A stretch of DNA of 64,000 nucleotides, taken from positions 248,001-312,000 of the forward strand of contig NZ_JAPWKB010000002.1 of assembly GCF_028283785.1 (NCBI RefSeq), in the 5' to 3' direction. Positions within the stretch are counted from its first letter, which is position 1. Every line of letters starts with the position of its first letter. The stretch is from Paraburkholderia sp. (GTDB lineage Bacteria; Pseudomonadota; Gammaproteobacteria; Burkholderiales; Burkholderiaceae). The position numbers were made by a program, and so were the translations under genes. Under the pieces are notes generated by a model, which saw only the letters and a program-made list of their open reading frames with translations, had not been told where the DNA came from and did not search any database. Shown piece after piece: positions 1 through 8,161 of the stretch.

Positions 1-125
1 AGGCGCTCGCGATGAGCGACCGCCTCGCGGTGATGCGCGAAAAACGGATCGTCAAACAGTTCGACACGGCCGGCCTGACGCCCGAAACCGTGATGTCGTA
101 CGCAACGGGAGCCATGCAGTCATGA
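1..125 (+). CDS. Sugar ABC transporter ATP-binding protein, C-terminal end (partial)
   Basis: Only the last 40 or so codons are in the window; the reading frame starts at base 3 and ends with the TGA at 123-125. The visible tail (sequence around 'MSDRLAVMREKRIV', then 'TPETVMSYATGA') matches the end of the second nucleotide-binding domain of RbsA/XylG/MglA-type sugar ABC ATPases. Its stop overlaps the ATG of the downstream permease (ATGA), so the two are translationally coupled. The assignment is an inference from a short tail plus the RbsC-type permease that follows. Confidence 0.8.
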   Translation, partial: ALAMSDRLAVMREKRIVKQFDTAGLTPETVMSYATGAMQS

Positions 126-1123
126 AATCCACCTCTCTTCAAGCGGACCCGCAAACCGCCAAACGCAGCGCGTCGCCCGCGCATGGCGCGATCTCGCGGC
201 TGTTGCGTCATTACGGCGGGATCGTCTGCGGGTTAATTGCGCTATGCGTGCTGTTCGCGCTGCTGTCGTCGAACTTTCTCGCGATGAACAACCTGCTGAA
301 CATCGTGATGCAGGTGTCGATCATCGCGATTCTCGGCTTCGGCATGACCTACGTGCTGCTGCTCGGCGATATCGATCTGTCGGTCGGTGCGGTCATGGCG
401 CTGGTCGGCAGCATTGCCGCGTATGCGATGCAGCACGGCCTGCATCCTGTCGTCGCGGTGTGTGCGGCGATGCTCGCCGGACTCGTCCTCGGCTGGATCA
501 ACGGCGCGTTGTCCGCGATGCTGACCATTCCGTCGTTTATCGTCACCGTGGCGACGATGGGCGTGTTTCGCGGCTTCGCCTACATCACGTCGGACGGCCT
601 GCCGATTTCCGTCGACGACGACCGGTTCGCGGCACTCGGCAACGGCACCTTGCTCGGCGTTGCGTTTCCGATCTGGGTGCTCGCCGCGCTGCTGCTGATC
701 AACCACTTCGTGCTGTCGCGCACCGTGTTCGGCCGCAAGGCGTATCTCGCGGGCGGCAATCGTGAAGCGGCGCTGTATTCGGGCATCAACGTGAACCGGT
801 TGCGGATCGGCATTTTCATGATCTCGGGGCTGATGGCGAGCATCGGCGGTGTGCTGATGACGTCGCGTCTCTACTCCGCGCAACCGAACGCCGGCATGGG
901 CTACGAACTCGACGCGATCGCCGCGGCCGTGCTCGGCGGCACCAGCCTGAGCGGCGGCTATGGAACCATCGTCGGCACCTTGATCGGCGCGCTGATCATC
1001 GGCGTGATCAACAACGGCATGAACCTGTTGAGCGTCCCCTATTTCTACCAACTCATCGTGAAAGGCGTGGTGATTCTGGTCGCCGTCTGTATCGATGTTC
1101 AAACGAAGAAACGCCATGCGTGA
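122..1123 (+). CDS. Sugar ABC transporter permease (RbsC family)
   Basis: A 333-residue inner-membrane permease with a roughly 30-residue cytoplasmic N-terminus and then about 8-10 hydrophobic segments. The 'GDIDLSVGAVMAL' and 'VLGGTSLSGGYGT' stretches are the conserved blocks of the BPD_transp_2 (RbsC/AraH/XylH) family. It would form the channel of a sugar importer with the upstream ATPase; the periplasmic binding protein is not in the window. The downstream kinase and GatZ-like protein suggest a ketohexose or hexitol substrate, which is inference. Confidence 0.92.
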   Translation: MKSTSLQADPQTAKRSASPAHGAISRLLRHYGGIVCGLIALCVLFALLSSNFLAMNNLLNIVMQVSIIAILGFGMTYVLLLGDIDLSVGAVMALVGSIAAYAMQHGLHPVVAVCAAMLAGLVLGWINGALSAMLTIPSFIVTVATMGVFRGFAYITSDGLPISVDDDRFAALGNGTLLGVAFPIWVLAALLLINHFVLSRTVFGRKAYLAGGNREAALYSGINVNRLRIGIFMISGLMASIGGVLMTSRLYSAQPNAGMGYELDAIAAAVLGGTSLSGGYGTIVGTLIGALIIGVINNGMNLLSVPYFYQLIVKGVVILVAVCIDVQTKKRHA

Positions 1124-2099
1124 TCTGGAAAAAACTTCCGCCAAAGCGGACGGCGCCATCCTGACGATGGGCGAAATTCTCGTCGAGATCATGGCCACCG
1201 AACGGGGCCAGTCGTTTCGCCGTCCCGGCACGCTGATCGGTCCGTACGCCAGCGGAGCGCCCGCCATTTTCATCGACCAGGTCGCGCATATGGGCAGCCG
1301 CTGCGCGATGATCGGTTGCGTCGGCGACGACGATTTCGGCACGCTGAATGTCGACCGTCTGCGCGACGACGGCGTGGATGTATCCGGGATCGCCGTCATC
1401 AAGGGCGCGACGACGGGCAGCGCGTTCGTCACCTATCGCGAAGACGGCGAGCGCGACTTCATCTTCAACATCACCAACAGCGCATCGGCGCGTTTTTCGG
1501 TCGCCAATATCCGCGACGAACAACTGAAGGATTGCCGCCATTTTCACGTGATGGGTTCGTCGCTGTTCTCGTTTCGCATTATCGAAGCGATGAAGAAGAT
1601 GATCGAAACGGTCAAGGGACAAGGCGGCACGGTCAGCTTCGATCCGAACATCCGCAAGGAAATGCTGCGGATTCCGGAGATGCGCGAGGCGCTCGATTTT
1701 ATTCTCGACTACACCGATGTGTTTCTGCCGAGCGGCCATGAAGTGACGCTGCTGGCGAGCGCGAGTTCGGAACGCGGCGCGATCGACGAACTGCTCGAAC
1801 GCGGCGTACGCGAAGTGGTCGTCAAGCGCGGCAAGGACGGATGCAGCTTTTACGACGGCACGCGCGAGATTCACCTGCCTGCATTCGCGGTGGACGAAAT
1901 CGATCCGACCGGCGCGGGCGACTGCTTCGGCGCGACTTATATCGCGTGCTGGTCGCAGGGCATGAGCGTCGAACAGTCGTTGCGCTACGCGTGCGCGAGC
2001 GGCGCGCGCGCCGTCACCGTGCGCGGCCCGATGGAAGGCACCGCGACACGCGCGGAACTCGAAGCATTCATCGCGAATACGGAGATTCATCATGTCTGA
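1116..2099 (+). CDS. PfkB-family sugar kinase (tagatose kinase-like)
   Basis: A ribokinase/PfkB-fold kinase of 327 residues when started at the ATG at 1116, which has a GAAG ribosome site upstream and overlaps the permease stop; an ATG at 1095 in the same frame would add seven residues and has no clear ribosome site. The C-terminal signature 'DPTGAGDCFGATY' carries the anion-hole glycines and the catalytic Asp of the family, and 'GEILVEIM' near the start is the N-terminal PfkB block. It probably phosphorylates the imported sugar with ATP. D-tagatose kinase (TagK) activity is suggested only by the adjoining GatZ-like gene; fructose or 2-keto-3-deoxygluconate kinase cannot be excluded. Confidence 0.85.
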   Translation: MRDLEKTSAKADGAILTMGEILVEIMATERGQSFRRPGTLIGPYASGAPAIFIDQVAHMGSRCAMIGCVGDDDFGTLNVDRLRDDGVDVSGIAVIKGATTGSAFVTYREDGERDFIFNITNSASARFSVANIRDEQLKDCRHFHVMGSSLFSFRIIEAMKKMIETVKGQGGTVSFDPNIRKEMLRIPEMREALDFILDYTDVFLPSGHEVTLLASASSERGAIDELLERGVREVVVKRGKDGCSFYDGTREIHLPAFAVDEIDPTGAGDCFGATYIACWSQGMSVEQSLRYACASGARAVTVRGPMEGTATRAELEAFIANTEIHHV

Positions 2100-3390
2100 C
2101 ATCGTCGCGCGTCTGTCGAACGGCCATCCGGCCGCGGCCTCGCTAAAGGGAATCTATTCGATCTGTTCCGCTCATCCGTGGGTGCTGGCCGCCGCGATGG
2201 AACAGGCGCGCGACGACGGCACGCCGTTGCTGATCGAATCGACGTCTAACCAGGTCGATCAGTTCGGCGGTTACACCGGCATGAAGCCGGCCGACTTCGT
2301 CCGCTTCGTCCACCAGATCGCCGACGACACCGGCTTTCCGCGCGATCACCTGATCCTCGGCGGCGACCATCTCGGACCGAACGCGTGGCGCGCCCTGCCC
2401 GCCGACGAAGCGATGACACGCGCCGATGCGTTGATCGACGCGTACGTGTCCGCCGGTTTCACGAAAATCCACCTCGATACCAGCATGGCCTGCGGCGGCG
2501 ATCCCGAGCGGTTATCGGACAGCGTGGTTGCCGCGCGCGCGTCGCGTTTGTGCGCGGTCGCCGAAGCAGCCGCGGCCCGGCTCGGCAACGGCAAGCCGCC
2601 CGTCTACGTGGTCGGCACCGAGGTGCCGGTGCCGGGCGGCGCCAGCGAAACCTTGAATACCGTCGATGTCACGAGCCGCCAGGCGGCGCTCGAAACCGTC
2701 GCCGTGCATTGCGACGCATGGCGCGCGCGCAATCTGGACGACGCGTGGCAACGGGTGATCGCGCTGGTCGTGCAGCCGGGTGTCGAATTCGACCACACGA
2801 AAGTGATCGACTATCGACCGGCGCTCGCGACCGGTCTGTCGGATGCATTGAAAGACATGCCGGGGATGGTCTTCGAAGCGCACTCGACCGATTATCAAAC
2901 GCCCGACGCACTCGACGCGCTGGTGCGTGACGGTTTCGCGATTCTGAAAGTGGGTCCGGGCGTCACGTTTGCATTGCGCGAGGCACTCTACGCGCTCGCC
3001 GATATCGAAGCCGCGCTGTTGCCGGATCTGCTGCCGCACGACGAGCAGTCGGCATTGCGCGACGTCGTTGAGTCCGTGATGTTGCGTCGTCCGGGTAACT
3101 GGGAAAAGTACTATCACGGCGACGCACGCACAACGCGCCTGCTGCGAACCTATAGCTATAGCGACCGCGTCCGCTACTACTGGGCCGACGCGGATATCGA
3201 CGCGGCCGCGCGCAAGCTGTTGACCAATCTCGCGCGCGTGACGATCCCCGAAAATCTGCTGAGCCAGTTTTTGCCGACCCAGTATTGGGAACTGCGGCGC
3301 GGTGTGATCGACGGTTCGCCGGAGAGTATCGTGCGCAGCAAGGTGCGCGAGGTGATCCGCAGTTATGCGCGGGCGTGCGGCGTGAAGTAA
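2092..3390 (+). CDS. GatZ/KbaZ-family protein, probable tagatose-6-phosphate 4-epimerase
   Basis: A 432-residue protein of the GatZ/KbaZ family with a TIM-barrel look ('ICSAHPWVL', 'LILGGDHLGPN', 'VVGTEVPVPGG', 'LKVGPGVTFALREAL'). It overlaps the kinase by 8 bases, so the two are coupled. In enteric bacteria GatZ is the non-catalytic partner of the class II aldolase GatY, but no GatY/KbaY is present here. Family members beside a tagatose kinase in Agrobacterium act as D-tagatose-6-phosphate 4-epimerases giving fructose 6-phosphate, and the same arrangement (ABC transporter, PfkB kinase, GatZ-like) is seen here. The epimerase role is inferred from that parallel. Confidence 0.85.
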   Translation: MSDIVARLSNGHPAAASLKGIYSICSAHPWVLAAAMEQARDDGTPLLIESTSNQVDQFGGYTGMKPADFVRFVHQIADDTGFPRDHLILGGDHLGPNAWRALPADEAMTRADALIDAYVSAGFTKIHLDTSMACGGDPERLSDSVVAARASRLCAVAEAAAARLGNGKPPVYVVGTEVPVPGGASETLNTVDVTSRQAALETVAVHCDAWRARNLDDAWQRVIALVVQPGVEFDHTKVIDYRPALATGLSDALKDMPGMVFEAHSTDYQTPDALDALVRDGFAILKVGPGVTFALREALYALADIEAALLPDLLPHDEQSALRDVVESVMLRRPGNWEKYYHGDARTTRLLRTYSYSDRVRYYWADADIDAAARKLLTNLARVTIPENLLSQFLPTQYWELRRGVIDGSPESIVRSKVREVIRSYARACGVK

Positions 3391-3463
3391 GCGCAATGTG
3401 AATCCGCAATGCGATTCCGCTCGCGGCGCGGGCATGCAGCGCCCGTCGCCGCGATGCGCGAGT

Positions 3464-3970
3464 TCAGGTCGCTCTTGCGGACGAGAACAGCGGTCCGAGC
3501 TTTTCGCTCAGCCAGTACGAATAGGAGATTTCGATGTTCTCCTGAAGGGCGACGAGCGCTGTGGTCTGATCGATGAACAGCTGGCCTACTTGCGCGACGA
3601 GATTGAACTCCTGCTCGACCAGTTTCGACACCGTATTGGCGCCCTTGATCTGCGCACGCTCGCGGTTCAGGCCAGCCCATCCTTCCAGCCAGGTTTGCTG
3701 CTGCAACATCAGCCGTTTCACGATCGCCGTCTGCATCTCCAGCAACTCGTTGCAGCGCTGCATATCCATGCCGACCGCGAACAGCTTCGCGGTGTTCAGG
3801 CCGTTGGTCGCGCCGCGCACCGCCCAACCGCCCAGCAACGCGGGCGTCTTCATCGCGTCCTGCATCGCCGCGGCGTGGGCTGCGGGCGCGGTGGCCTGCA
3901 CCGCGTTCGTGGCCGGTATCAGCGACACCGGCGATATCGGTGACGCGGGCGTTACCGTCATCTCGTTCAT
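3464..3970 (-). CDS. Phasin-like polyhydroxyalkanoate granule protein
   Basis: A 168-residue, mostly alpha-helical protein starting at the ATG at 3970, with GGAG about 7 bases upstream; longer in-frame extensions run into the depolymerase gene and are not real. After an Ala/Pro/Ser-rich N-terminal 40 residues come amphipathic helices ('QRCNELLEMQTAIVKRLM', 'LVEQEFNLVAQVGQLFID') with the heptad look of phasins. It lies 31 bases downstream of a PHB depolymerase on the same strand, which supports a granule-surface role. Sequence similarity to classical PhaP is not obvious by eye, so the name rests on composition and context. Confidence 0.6.
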   Translation of the reverse strand: MNEMTVTPASPISPVSLIPATNAVQATAPAAHAAAMQDAMKTPALLGGWAVRGATNGLNTAKLFAVGMDMQRCNELLEMQTAIVKRLMLQQQTWLEGWAGLNRERAQIKGANTVSKLVEQEFNLVAQVGQLFIDQTTALVALQENIEISYSYWLSEKLGPLFSSARAT

Positions 3971-4001
3971 GCCTGTCTCCTCGTGTACGACGGTCAGCTC
4001 T

Positions 4002-5066
4002 TCAGCCGCCAAGCCGGTCGAGCATTCCGTGAAGCGCCTTGATCTGGATTGCATCGCGCGAGTAGTAATCCGGCTGGTTCGGCTGCTCGCTCGTGTAACC
4101 CCACCAGTCCCAGCATCCGTCCGGATTTTGCAGACCGCCGCCATCGGCGCCGGTGGCTTGCGGATAGAGCACGATGATGTTGTTGCTGTCCGCGATTTCG
4201 TTGTAGCCGGTCGTCGTGATATAGCGGTTTCCATACGGCGCCTGATTGGCCTGATCGGCGCGGCCGTAGACAAAATTCACGTAACCGTATCCCTGCTTGC
4301 AGCCGTGCAACACGATATGCACACGCGCCGGGGAGCCCTGCTCGACCTCGAACGGCACGTACGCATAGCCGAATTCGCTCATGCTCGCGCGTGGACCATC
4401 GAAGAACTCGGTTTGATCGAAGCGGATCAAGCGTCCCTTCAGATTCGCCGACGGCGGCGCAAGGTCGTCGTAGATGTGATTCAGAATCCGGTGAGACTGC
4501 ACGAACTTGCCGCAATTGATATACGGCGGCTGATTCGCGCCGAGCATCGAGTCTTCCGGATTCTCCGTGACGATCGAATGGCCGGCCGCGACGGTGTCGT
4601 CGAATGCGATGTCTTCCGACGCCACGCCCAGCAACTCGTAAAACCGTCGCGTGCATTTGACGACATCGGAATAGACGACAGTGTCGTGCGTACCCGTGAA
4701 CAGATAGACGCGGTCGCCTTTCAGATTCGATAGCGGATCGATCATTCTGTCGCGTTCGGTATCGCGGGCGAGTTGCACGAGTTTCAGCGCGTTCGGACCG
4801 GTCTGCGCCGTCAATGGACTCATGCAGATGTATTCGGCGTTTTGAACATACGCGTCTTCTGCGAGCGGCGCGGCGTCACGAAACGACTCGGCGCACCGGA
4901 ACGGTCCGCCCGCAATCACGCCGACACCCGAAAAACTCGCGGAGTGCGCGAGATGCAACTGAACCGTCATGAACGCGCCCGAAGAAAGTCCGGAAATCGA
5001 ACTGTCGCCCTTCTGAACGTTGTAAGTGCCGAGTGGCACGATCTTCGAACTGGTGTCGCTTTTCAT
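4002..5066 (-). CDS. PHB depolymerase, type-II-like catalytic domain, no signal peptide
   Basis: A 354-residue alpha/beta hydrolase. The lipase box G26-L-S28-S-G30 lies near the N-terminus, followed by 'GGPFRCAE', a probable catalytic Asp128 (in 'GTHDTVV') and His163 (in 'AAGHSIV'); the oxyanion-hole motif 'VLHGCKQGYG' (His254) comes after the triad. This order, nucleophile before oxyanion His, is the one described for type II catalytic domains of PHB depolymerases. There is no secretion signal, so the enzyme probably degrades PHB or 3-hydroxybutyrate oligomers inside the cell. The phasin-like gene follows in the same operon. An extracellular role would need a non-classical export route. Confidence 0.85.
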   Translation of the reverse strand: MKSDTSSKIVPLGTYNVQKGDSSISGLSSGAFMTVQLHLAHSASFSGVGVIAGGPFRCAESFRDAAPLAEDAYVQNAEYICMSPLTAQTGPNALKLVQLARDTERDRMIDPLSNLKGDRVYLFTGTHDTVVYSDVVKCTRRFYELLGVASEDIAFDDTVAAGHSIVTENPEDSMLGANQPPYINCGKFVQSHRILNHIYDDLAPPSANLKGRLIRFDQTEFFDGPRASMSEFGYAYVPFEVEQGSPARVHIVLHGCKQGYGYVNFVYGRADQANQAPYGNRYITTTGYNEIADSNNIIVLYPQATGADGGGLQNPDGCWDWWGYTSEQPNQPDYYSRDAIQIKALHGMLDRLGG

Positions 5067-5312
5067 TGGAAAGCCCCCGTTTGAACAGAACAGCCATGCC
5101 GCCTCGCGATAGAACGCCAGGGCAATTTATGACACGCTTATTTCTCTCATCGACGTCGCGACTGACTTCACAAATTGCGGTGCCCTATTGGTATAGGCGA
5201 CGTTGCGCAGTGCAGCAAGGGGTATTTTTGGCGGCGCCGGTGGCACGGGGCCATGACGACACGAACGCCGGACGAACCGGCGTTCACGCGATGACAATCC
5301 AGCGATGGCGAT

Positions 5313-5618
5313 TCAGTCTTGCGCGCGTCGGCCGAAGCGCGACCGGCATGCACTGCGGAAACGTTCCCGCTCTTCCGGCGTCATCGCTTCCCACTTGCGC
5401 CAGTCACGCCGTCCGCGCCAGCGACCGTGTCCGCGAAAACCGCCGAACAAAATCCGGCTCAGCACCAGCAACCCGAGCGCATGGGCGAAATCGATCCGCA
5501 GCGCGCCGACGAACAACGCAGGCACCACCCAGTTCCACAATGTCATCACCGCCCAACCGAGCACGGCGACACCGACCACCACCAGCAACAGCTTGCCGGC
5601 ACATCTGATTCGATACAT
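5313..5618 (-). CDS. Small membrane protein encoded with ECF sigma factor
   Basis: A 101-residue protein with two closely spaced hydrophobic segments (about residues 8-28 and 31-55) and a strongly basic and acidic C-terminal tail ('WRKWEAMTPEERERFR'). It starts 15 bases after the sigma factor stop, with a GAGGAAAC and an AAAGGAG upstream of its ATG. The pairing suggests an anti-sigma or membrane signalling partner for the sigma factor, although it lacks a zinc-finger anti-sigma motif. No function is established. Confidence 0.75.
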   Translation of the reverse strand: MYRIRCAGKLLLVVVGVAVLGWAVMTLWNWVVPALFVGALRIDFAHALGLLVLSRILFGGFRGHGRWRGRRDWRKWEAMTPEERERFRSACRSRFGRRAQD

Positions 5619-5633
5619 GTTTCCTCGACTCCT

Positions 5634-6188
5634 TTAGATATCCAGTTCGTCGTACACCACTTGCAACCGGGCCCGCAGATGCAACACCGCGTACCGTTTG
5701 CGCGCGAGCAACGTATTCACCGTCACTCCACTCTCGATGGCCATTGCCTTGAACGTGCGGCCTTCCAGTTCATGCGCGATAAACACCTCGCGCTGATTCG
5801 CCGGCAACGCATCGAGCGCCTCCTGCAACGCTTCCAGTAATACGGCGCGTGCGTAAAGTGCATCGGGACCGGCATCGTCGGACGGCAGTTCGAGATCGAG
5901 CCGGTAGTCGTCGCCGGGGTCATCGCCGTCGTCGGCAAGTGTCGCGAGCGACACTTCCTTCTTCTTGCGAAACCGGTCGATGATCCGGTTGCGGGCGGCC
6001 CGAAACAACCAGGCACCGGCCTGTTCGATCGGTGCTGGAAGCCGGTACGCCTGCACGAACTCGTGAAACACGTCCTGAAGAATGTCCTCGGCCTCGAACG
6101 GATCGCGAACCCGACGCCGGATAAAATTCACCAGCTTCGAGCGCTCACGCACGACGGTCGCGGCAATATCGCTGTCTCGTTCACTCAT
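5634..6188 (-). CDS. RNA polymerase sigma factor, ECF (sigma-70 family)
   Basis: A 184-residue ECF sigma factor when started at the ATG at 6188 ('MSERDSDIA'); an ATG at 6215 would add nine residues. Region 2 has 'DPFEAEDILQDVFHEFVQA' and 'ARNRIIDRFRKKKE', and region 4 has 'LPANQREVFIAHELEGR' followed by a helix-turn-helix around 'VTVNTLLARKRYA'. Between them lies an acidic linker rich in Asp. It directs core RNA polymerase to a specific regulon; the downstream small membrane protein is probably part of its control. No cognate promoter could be recognised. Confidence 0.93.
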   Translation of the reverse strand: MSERDSDIAATVVRERSKLVNFIRRRVRDPFEAEDILQDVFHEFVQAYRLPAPIEQAGAWLFRAARNRIIDRFRKKKEVSLATLADDGDDPGDDYRLDLELPSDDAGPDALYARAVLLEALQEALDALPANQREVFIAHELEGRTFKAMAIESGVTVNTLLARKRYAVLHLRARLQVVYDELDI

Positions 6189-6292
6189 CGTGTGTGGGGT
6201 GGGCGGCGGTTCCATGGATCTGAAGACGTTTCAGAATCGGGAATATTGTGGCCGGTTCAAGAAATTTCACCGGCCCGTATCGATTCAGCTCA

Positions 6293-7033
6293 CTACGCGC
6301 CGGCCAGCGCAACCGCGTCGGCACCGGCCGCGATACGAAGCGGGCTGGACGCATCGTTCACCGCGCGCCACACGGCTTCCGCCACGTCGATCGAATGCGT
6401 GATCGCCGACTCCTGCTGCCATTGAGCAAAGACCTGCTGCACGAGCCCGGCGTACGCGTCTGGAAAACCGCCCTGCATTCTTGACCGCGCGTTTTCACCG
6501 AAGCGCGTTTCCGGCGCACGTCCCGGCAACACCACCCGCATCCTGACGCCGAATGGTTCGAGTTCCAGCGCGACGGATTCGGAAAACGCGTTGACCGCGG
6601 CCTTGCTGGCGGTGTACACGGACAGCAGATGCAACGGCTTCAACGTGACGCTCGACGTGACGTTGACGACCACGCCCGCTTTCCGCTCGCGAAACTGCGG
6701 CAGCACCGCCTGCGTCATCGCGATCGTCCCGAGCGTATTGGTTTCGAAGACCTCGCGCGCAACGTCCATCGACGTGCCTTCCAGCGCATTCAGATAGCCG
6801 ATGCCCGCATTGTTGACCAGCGCATCGATCGGTCCGGCCGCATCGACGGCCTGGCGAATGCTGTCGGGATCGGTGACGTCGAGCGCGATCACGCGCAGCC
6901 GGTCCGCGTGCGGCAGCTCGACTTCGCGCGGCGTGCGCATCGTCGCAACGACGTGCCAATCGCGTTCGAGAAAATATCGGGCGGTTTCGAGGCCGAATCC
7001 GGATGAGCATCCGGTGATCAAAACGGTTTTCAT
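6293..7033 (-). CDS. Short-chain dehydrogenase/reductase (classical SDR)
   Basis: A 246-residue NAD(P)-dependent oxidoreductase with the cofactor motif 'TGCSSGFG' at residues 7-14, 'NNAG' near 86-89 and the catalytic Tyr-x-x-x-Lys as 'YTASK'. The start at 7033 has AAGGAG six bases upstream; a longer in-frame extension reaches into the divergent gene's promoter and is rejected. It is transcribed away from an AraC-type regulator 97 bases away, the usual layout of a regulator controlling a neighbouring reductase. The substrate is unknown. Confidence 0.93.
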   Translation of the reverse strand: MKTVLITGCSSGFGLETARYFLERDWHVVATMRTPREVELPHADRLRVIALDVTDPDSIRQAVDAAGPIDALVNNAGIGYLNALEGTSMDVAREVFETNTLGTIAMTQAVLPQFRERKAGVVVNVTSSVTLKPLHLLSVYTASKAAVNAFSESVALELEPFGVRMRVVLPGRAPETRFGENARSRMQGGFPDAYAGLVQQVFAQWQQESAITHSIDVAEAVWRAVNDASSPLRIAAGADAVALAGA

Positions 7034-7080
7034 CACAACTCCTTTAGTGTTTGACGCCCCTCCACGATAAGCGACTGAAT

Positions 7081-7128
7081 CCGGACTCGCTATAATCAAC
7101 CGTCCACTTTTCATTTGCAGGAGTCCGG
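7081..7128 (+). promoter_or_regulatory. Promoter and inverted repeat upstream of the AraC regulator
   Basis: A perfect -10 box TATAAT lies at 7091-7096, 35 bases before the AraC-type start; no good -35 is visible, as expected for an activated or regulated promoter. Perfect 8-base arms CCGGACTC (7081-7088) and GAGTCCGG (7121-7128) flank it, and the right arm includes the GGAG ribosome site. The left arm is probably upstream of the transcription start, so a protein-binding site is likelier than an RNA hairpin. Confidence 0.45.
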
Positions 7129-7130
7129 CT

Positions 7131-8042
7131 ATGGTCGACCCACTCGCGGAAATCGTCACGCTGCTCCAGCCGGTTCCCACGACGTCGAAGGTGGTGAGCG
7201 GCAAGGGTCGCTGGCGGGTTCGCCGCAGCGATGCAGGACAACCGTTCTACGGTGTGATCCTCAGCGGTTCGTCGCGGCTCGTCGCGAACGGACAGGCGCC
7301 GGTTCAGCTCCAGCAAGACGACTTCGTGCTGATTCCGGAGACGTTCGACTTCACGATGTCGAGCCTCGAACCACCCGAACCGGCAGACAGCGACCCCGCA
7401 CCGGTCGCGCAGCCCGGCGGCGGCGTCAGGCTCGGCGATCCCGACGGACCGCCCGACGTGCAGCTTCTGGTCGGACATTGCGCGTTCGGCTCGCCGGATG
7501 CGGCGCTGCTCGTGTCGCTGCTTCCGCAACTCGTGCATATTCGCGGCGAGCGCAGACTGACCACCCTCGTCAAACTGGTCCGGGAAGAGTCGCTGGAGCA
7601 ACGGCCCGCGCGCGACGTCGTGCTCGCGCATCTGCTCGAAGTGCTTTTCATCGAAGCGCTTCGCTCGACGACAACCGCCGCGTCGCCCGGTCTCGTGCGC
7701 GGACTCACCGACGCGCGGCTCGCCATCGCGCTACGTCAGATGCACGAAAGTCCGCAGATACCGTGGACGGTGGCGCAACTGGCGCAGGCGGCGGCGCTGT
7801 CGCGGTCCGCGTTTTTCGAGCGCTTCAGCCGCGCCGTCGGCGTCGCCCCGATGGAATACCTGTTGTCCTGGCGCATGGCGCTCGCCAAAAATCTGCTGCG
7901 CCAGAAAGCCGTCGGCGTCGCGAAAGTGGCCGAACGGGTCGGCTACAGGTCGGCGAGCGCGTTCAGCGTCGCCTTCACGCGCCATGTCGGCTTGCCGCCA
8001 ACCCAGTACGCACAAGGACTGCTGGACCCGCCGCCCGCCTGA
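7131..8042 (+). CDS. AraC-family transcriptional regulator with cupin domain
   Basis: A 303-residue regulator with an N-terminal cupin-type (AraC_binding/cupin_6) sensory domain of about 190 residues ('GVILSGSSRLVANG', 'LQLLVGHCAFGS') and a C-terminal pair of helix-turn-helices ('WTVAQLAQAAALSRSAFFERF' region and 'VAERVGYRSASAFSVAF'). The ATG at 7131 has GGAG seven bases upstream. It is divergent from the SDR gene and probably activates it, as is typical for this subgroup beside reductases. The effector is unknown. Confidence 0.92.
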   Translation: MVDPLAEIVTLLQPVPTTSKVVSGKGRWRVRRSDAGQPFYGVILSGSSRLVANGQAPVQLQQDDFVLIPETFDFTMSSLEPPEPADSDPAPVAQPGGGVRLGDPDGPPDVQLLVGHCAFGSPDAALLVSLLPQLVHIRGERRLTTLVKLVREESLEQRPARDVVLAHLLEVLFIEALRSTTTAASPGLVRGLTDARLAIALRQMHESPQIPWTVAQLAQAAALSRSAFFERFSRAVGVAPMEYLLSWRMALAKNLLRQKAVGVAKVAERVGYRSASAFSVAFTRHVGLPPTQYAQGLLDPPPA

Positions 8043-8161
8043 CCCGTGCAACCGATCTGCGCCGCCTGAAGCGATCCTCCGCAAGCGCCACGTCACGATC
8101 CGTTCTTGTTCATGCCGCTGTGCCAATGGCTATTACCTCATGCCATGATATATTTGCGGCT

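Noticed and set aside
242..1432. Long minus-strand frame opposite the permease and kinase
   Set aside because: It is antisense to two well-supported genes, rich in Arg/His/Asp and lacks any domain; a usual high-GC shadow.
7115..8161. N-terminal extension of the ClC frame
   Set aside because: The upstream part overlaps the AraC regulator in another frame and is Arg-rich and non-membrane.
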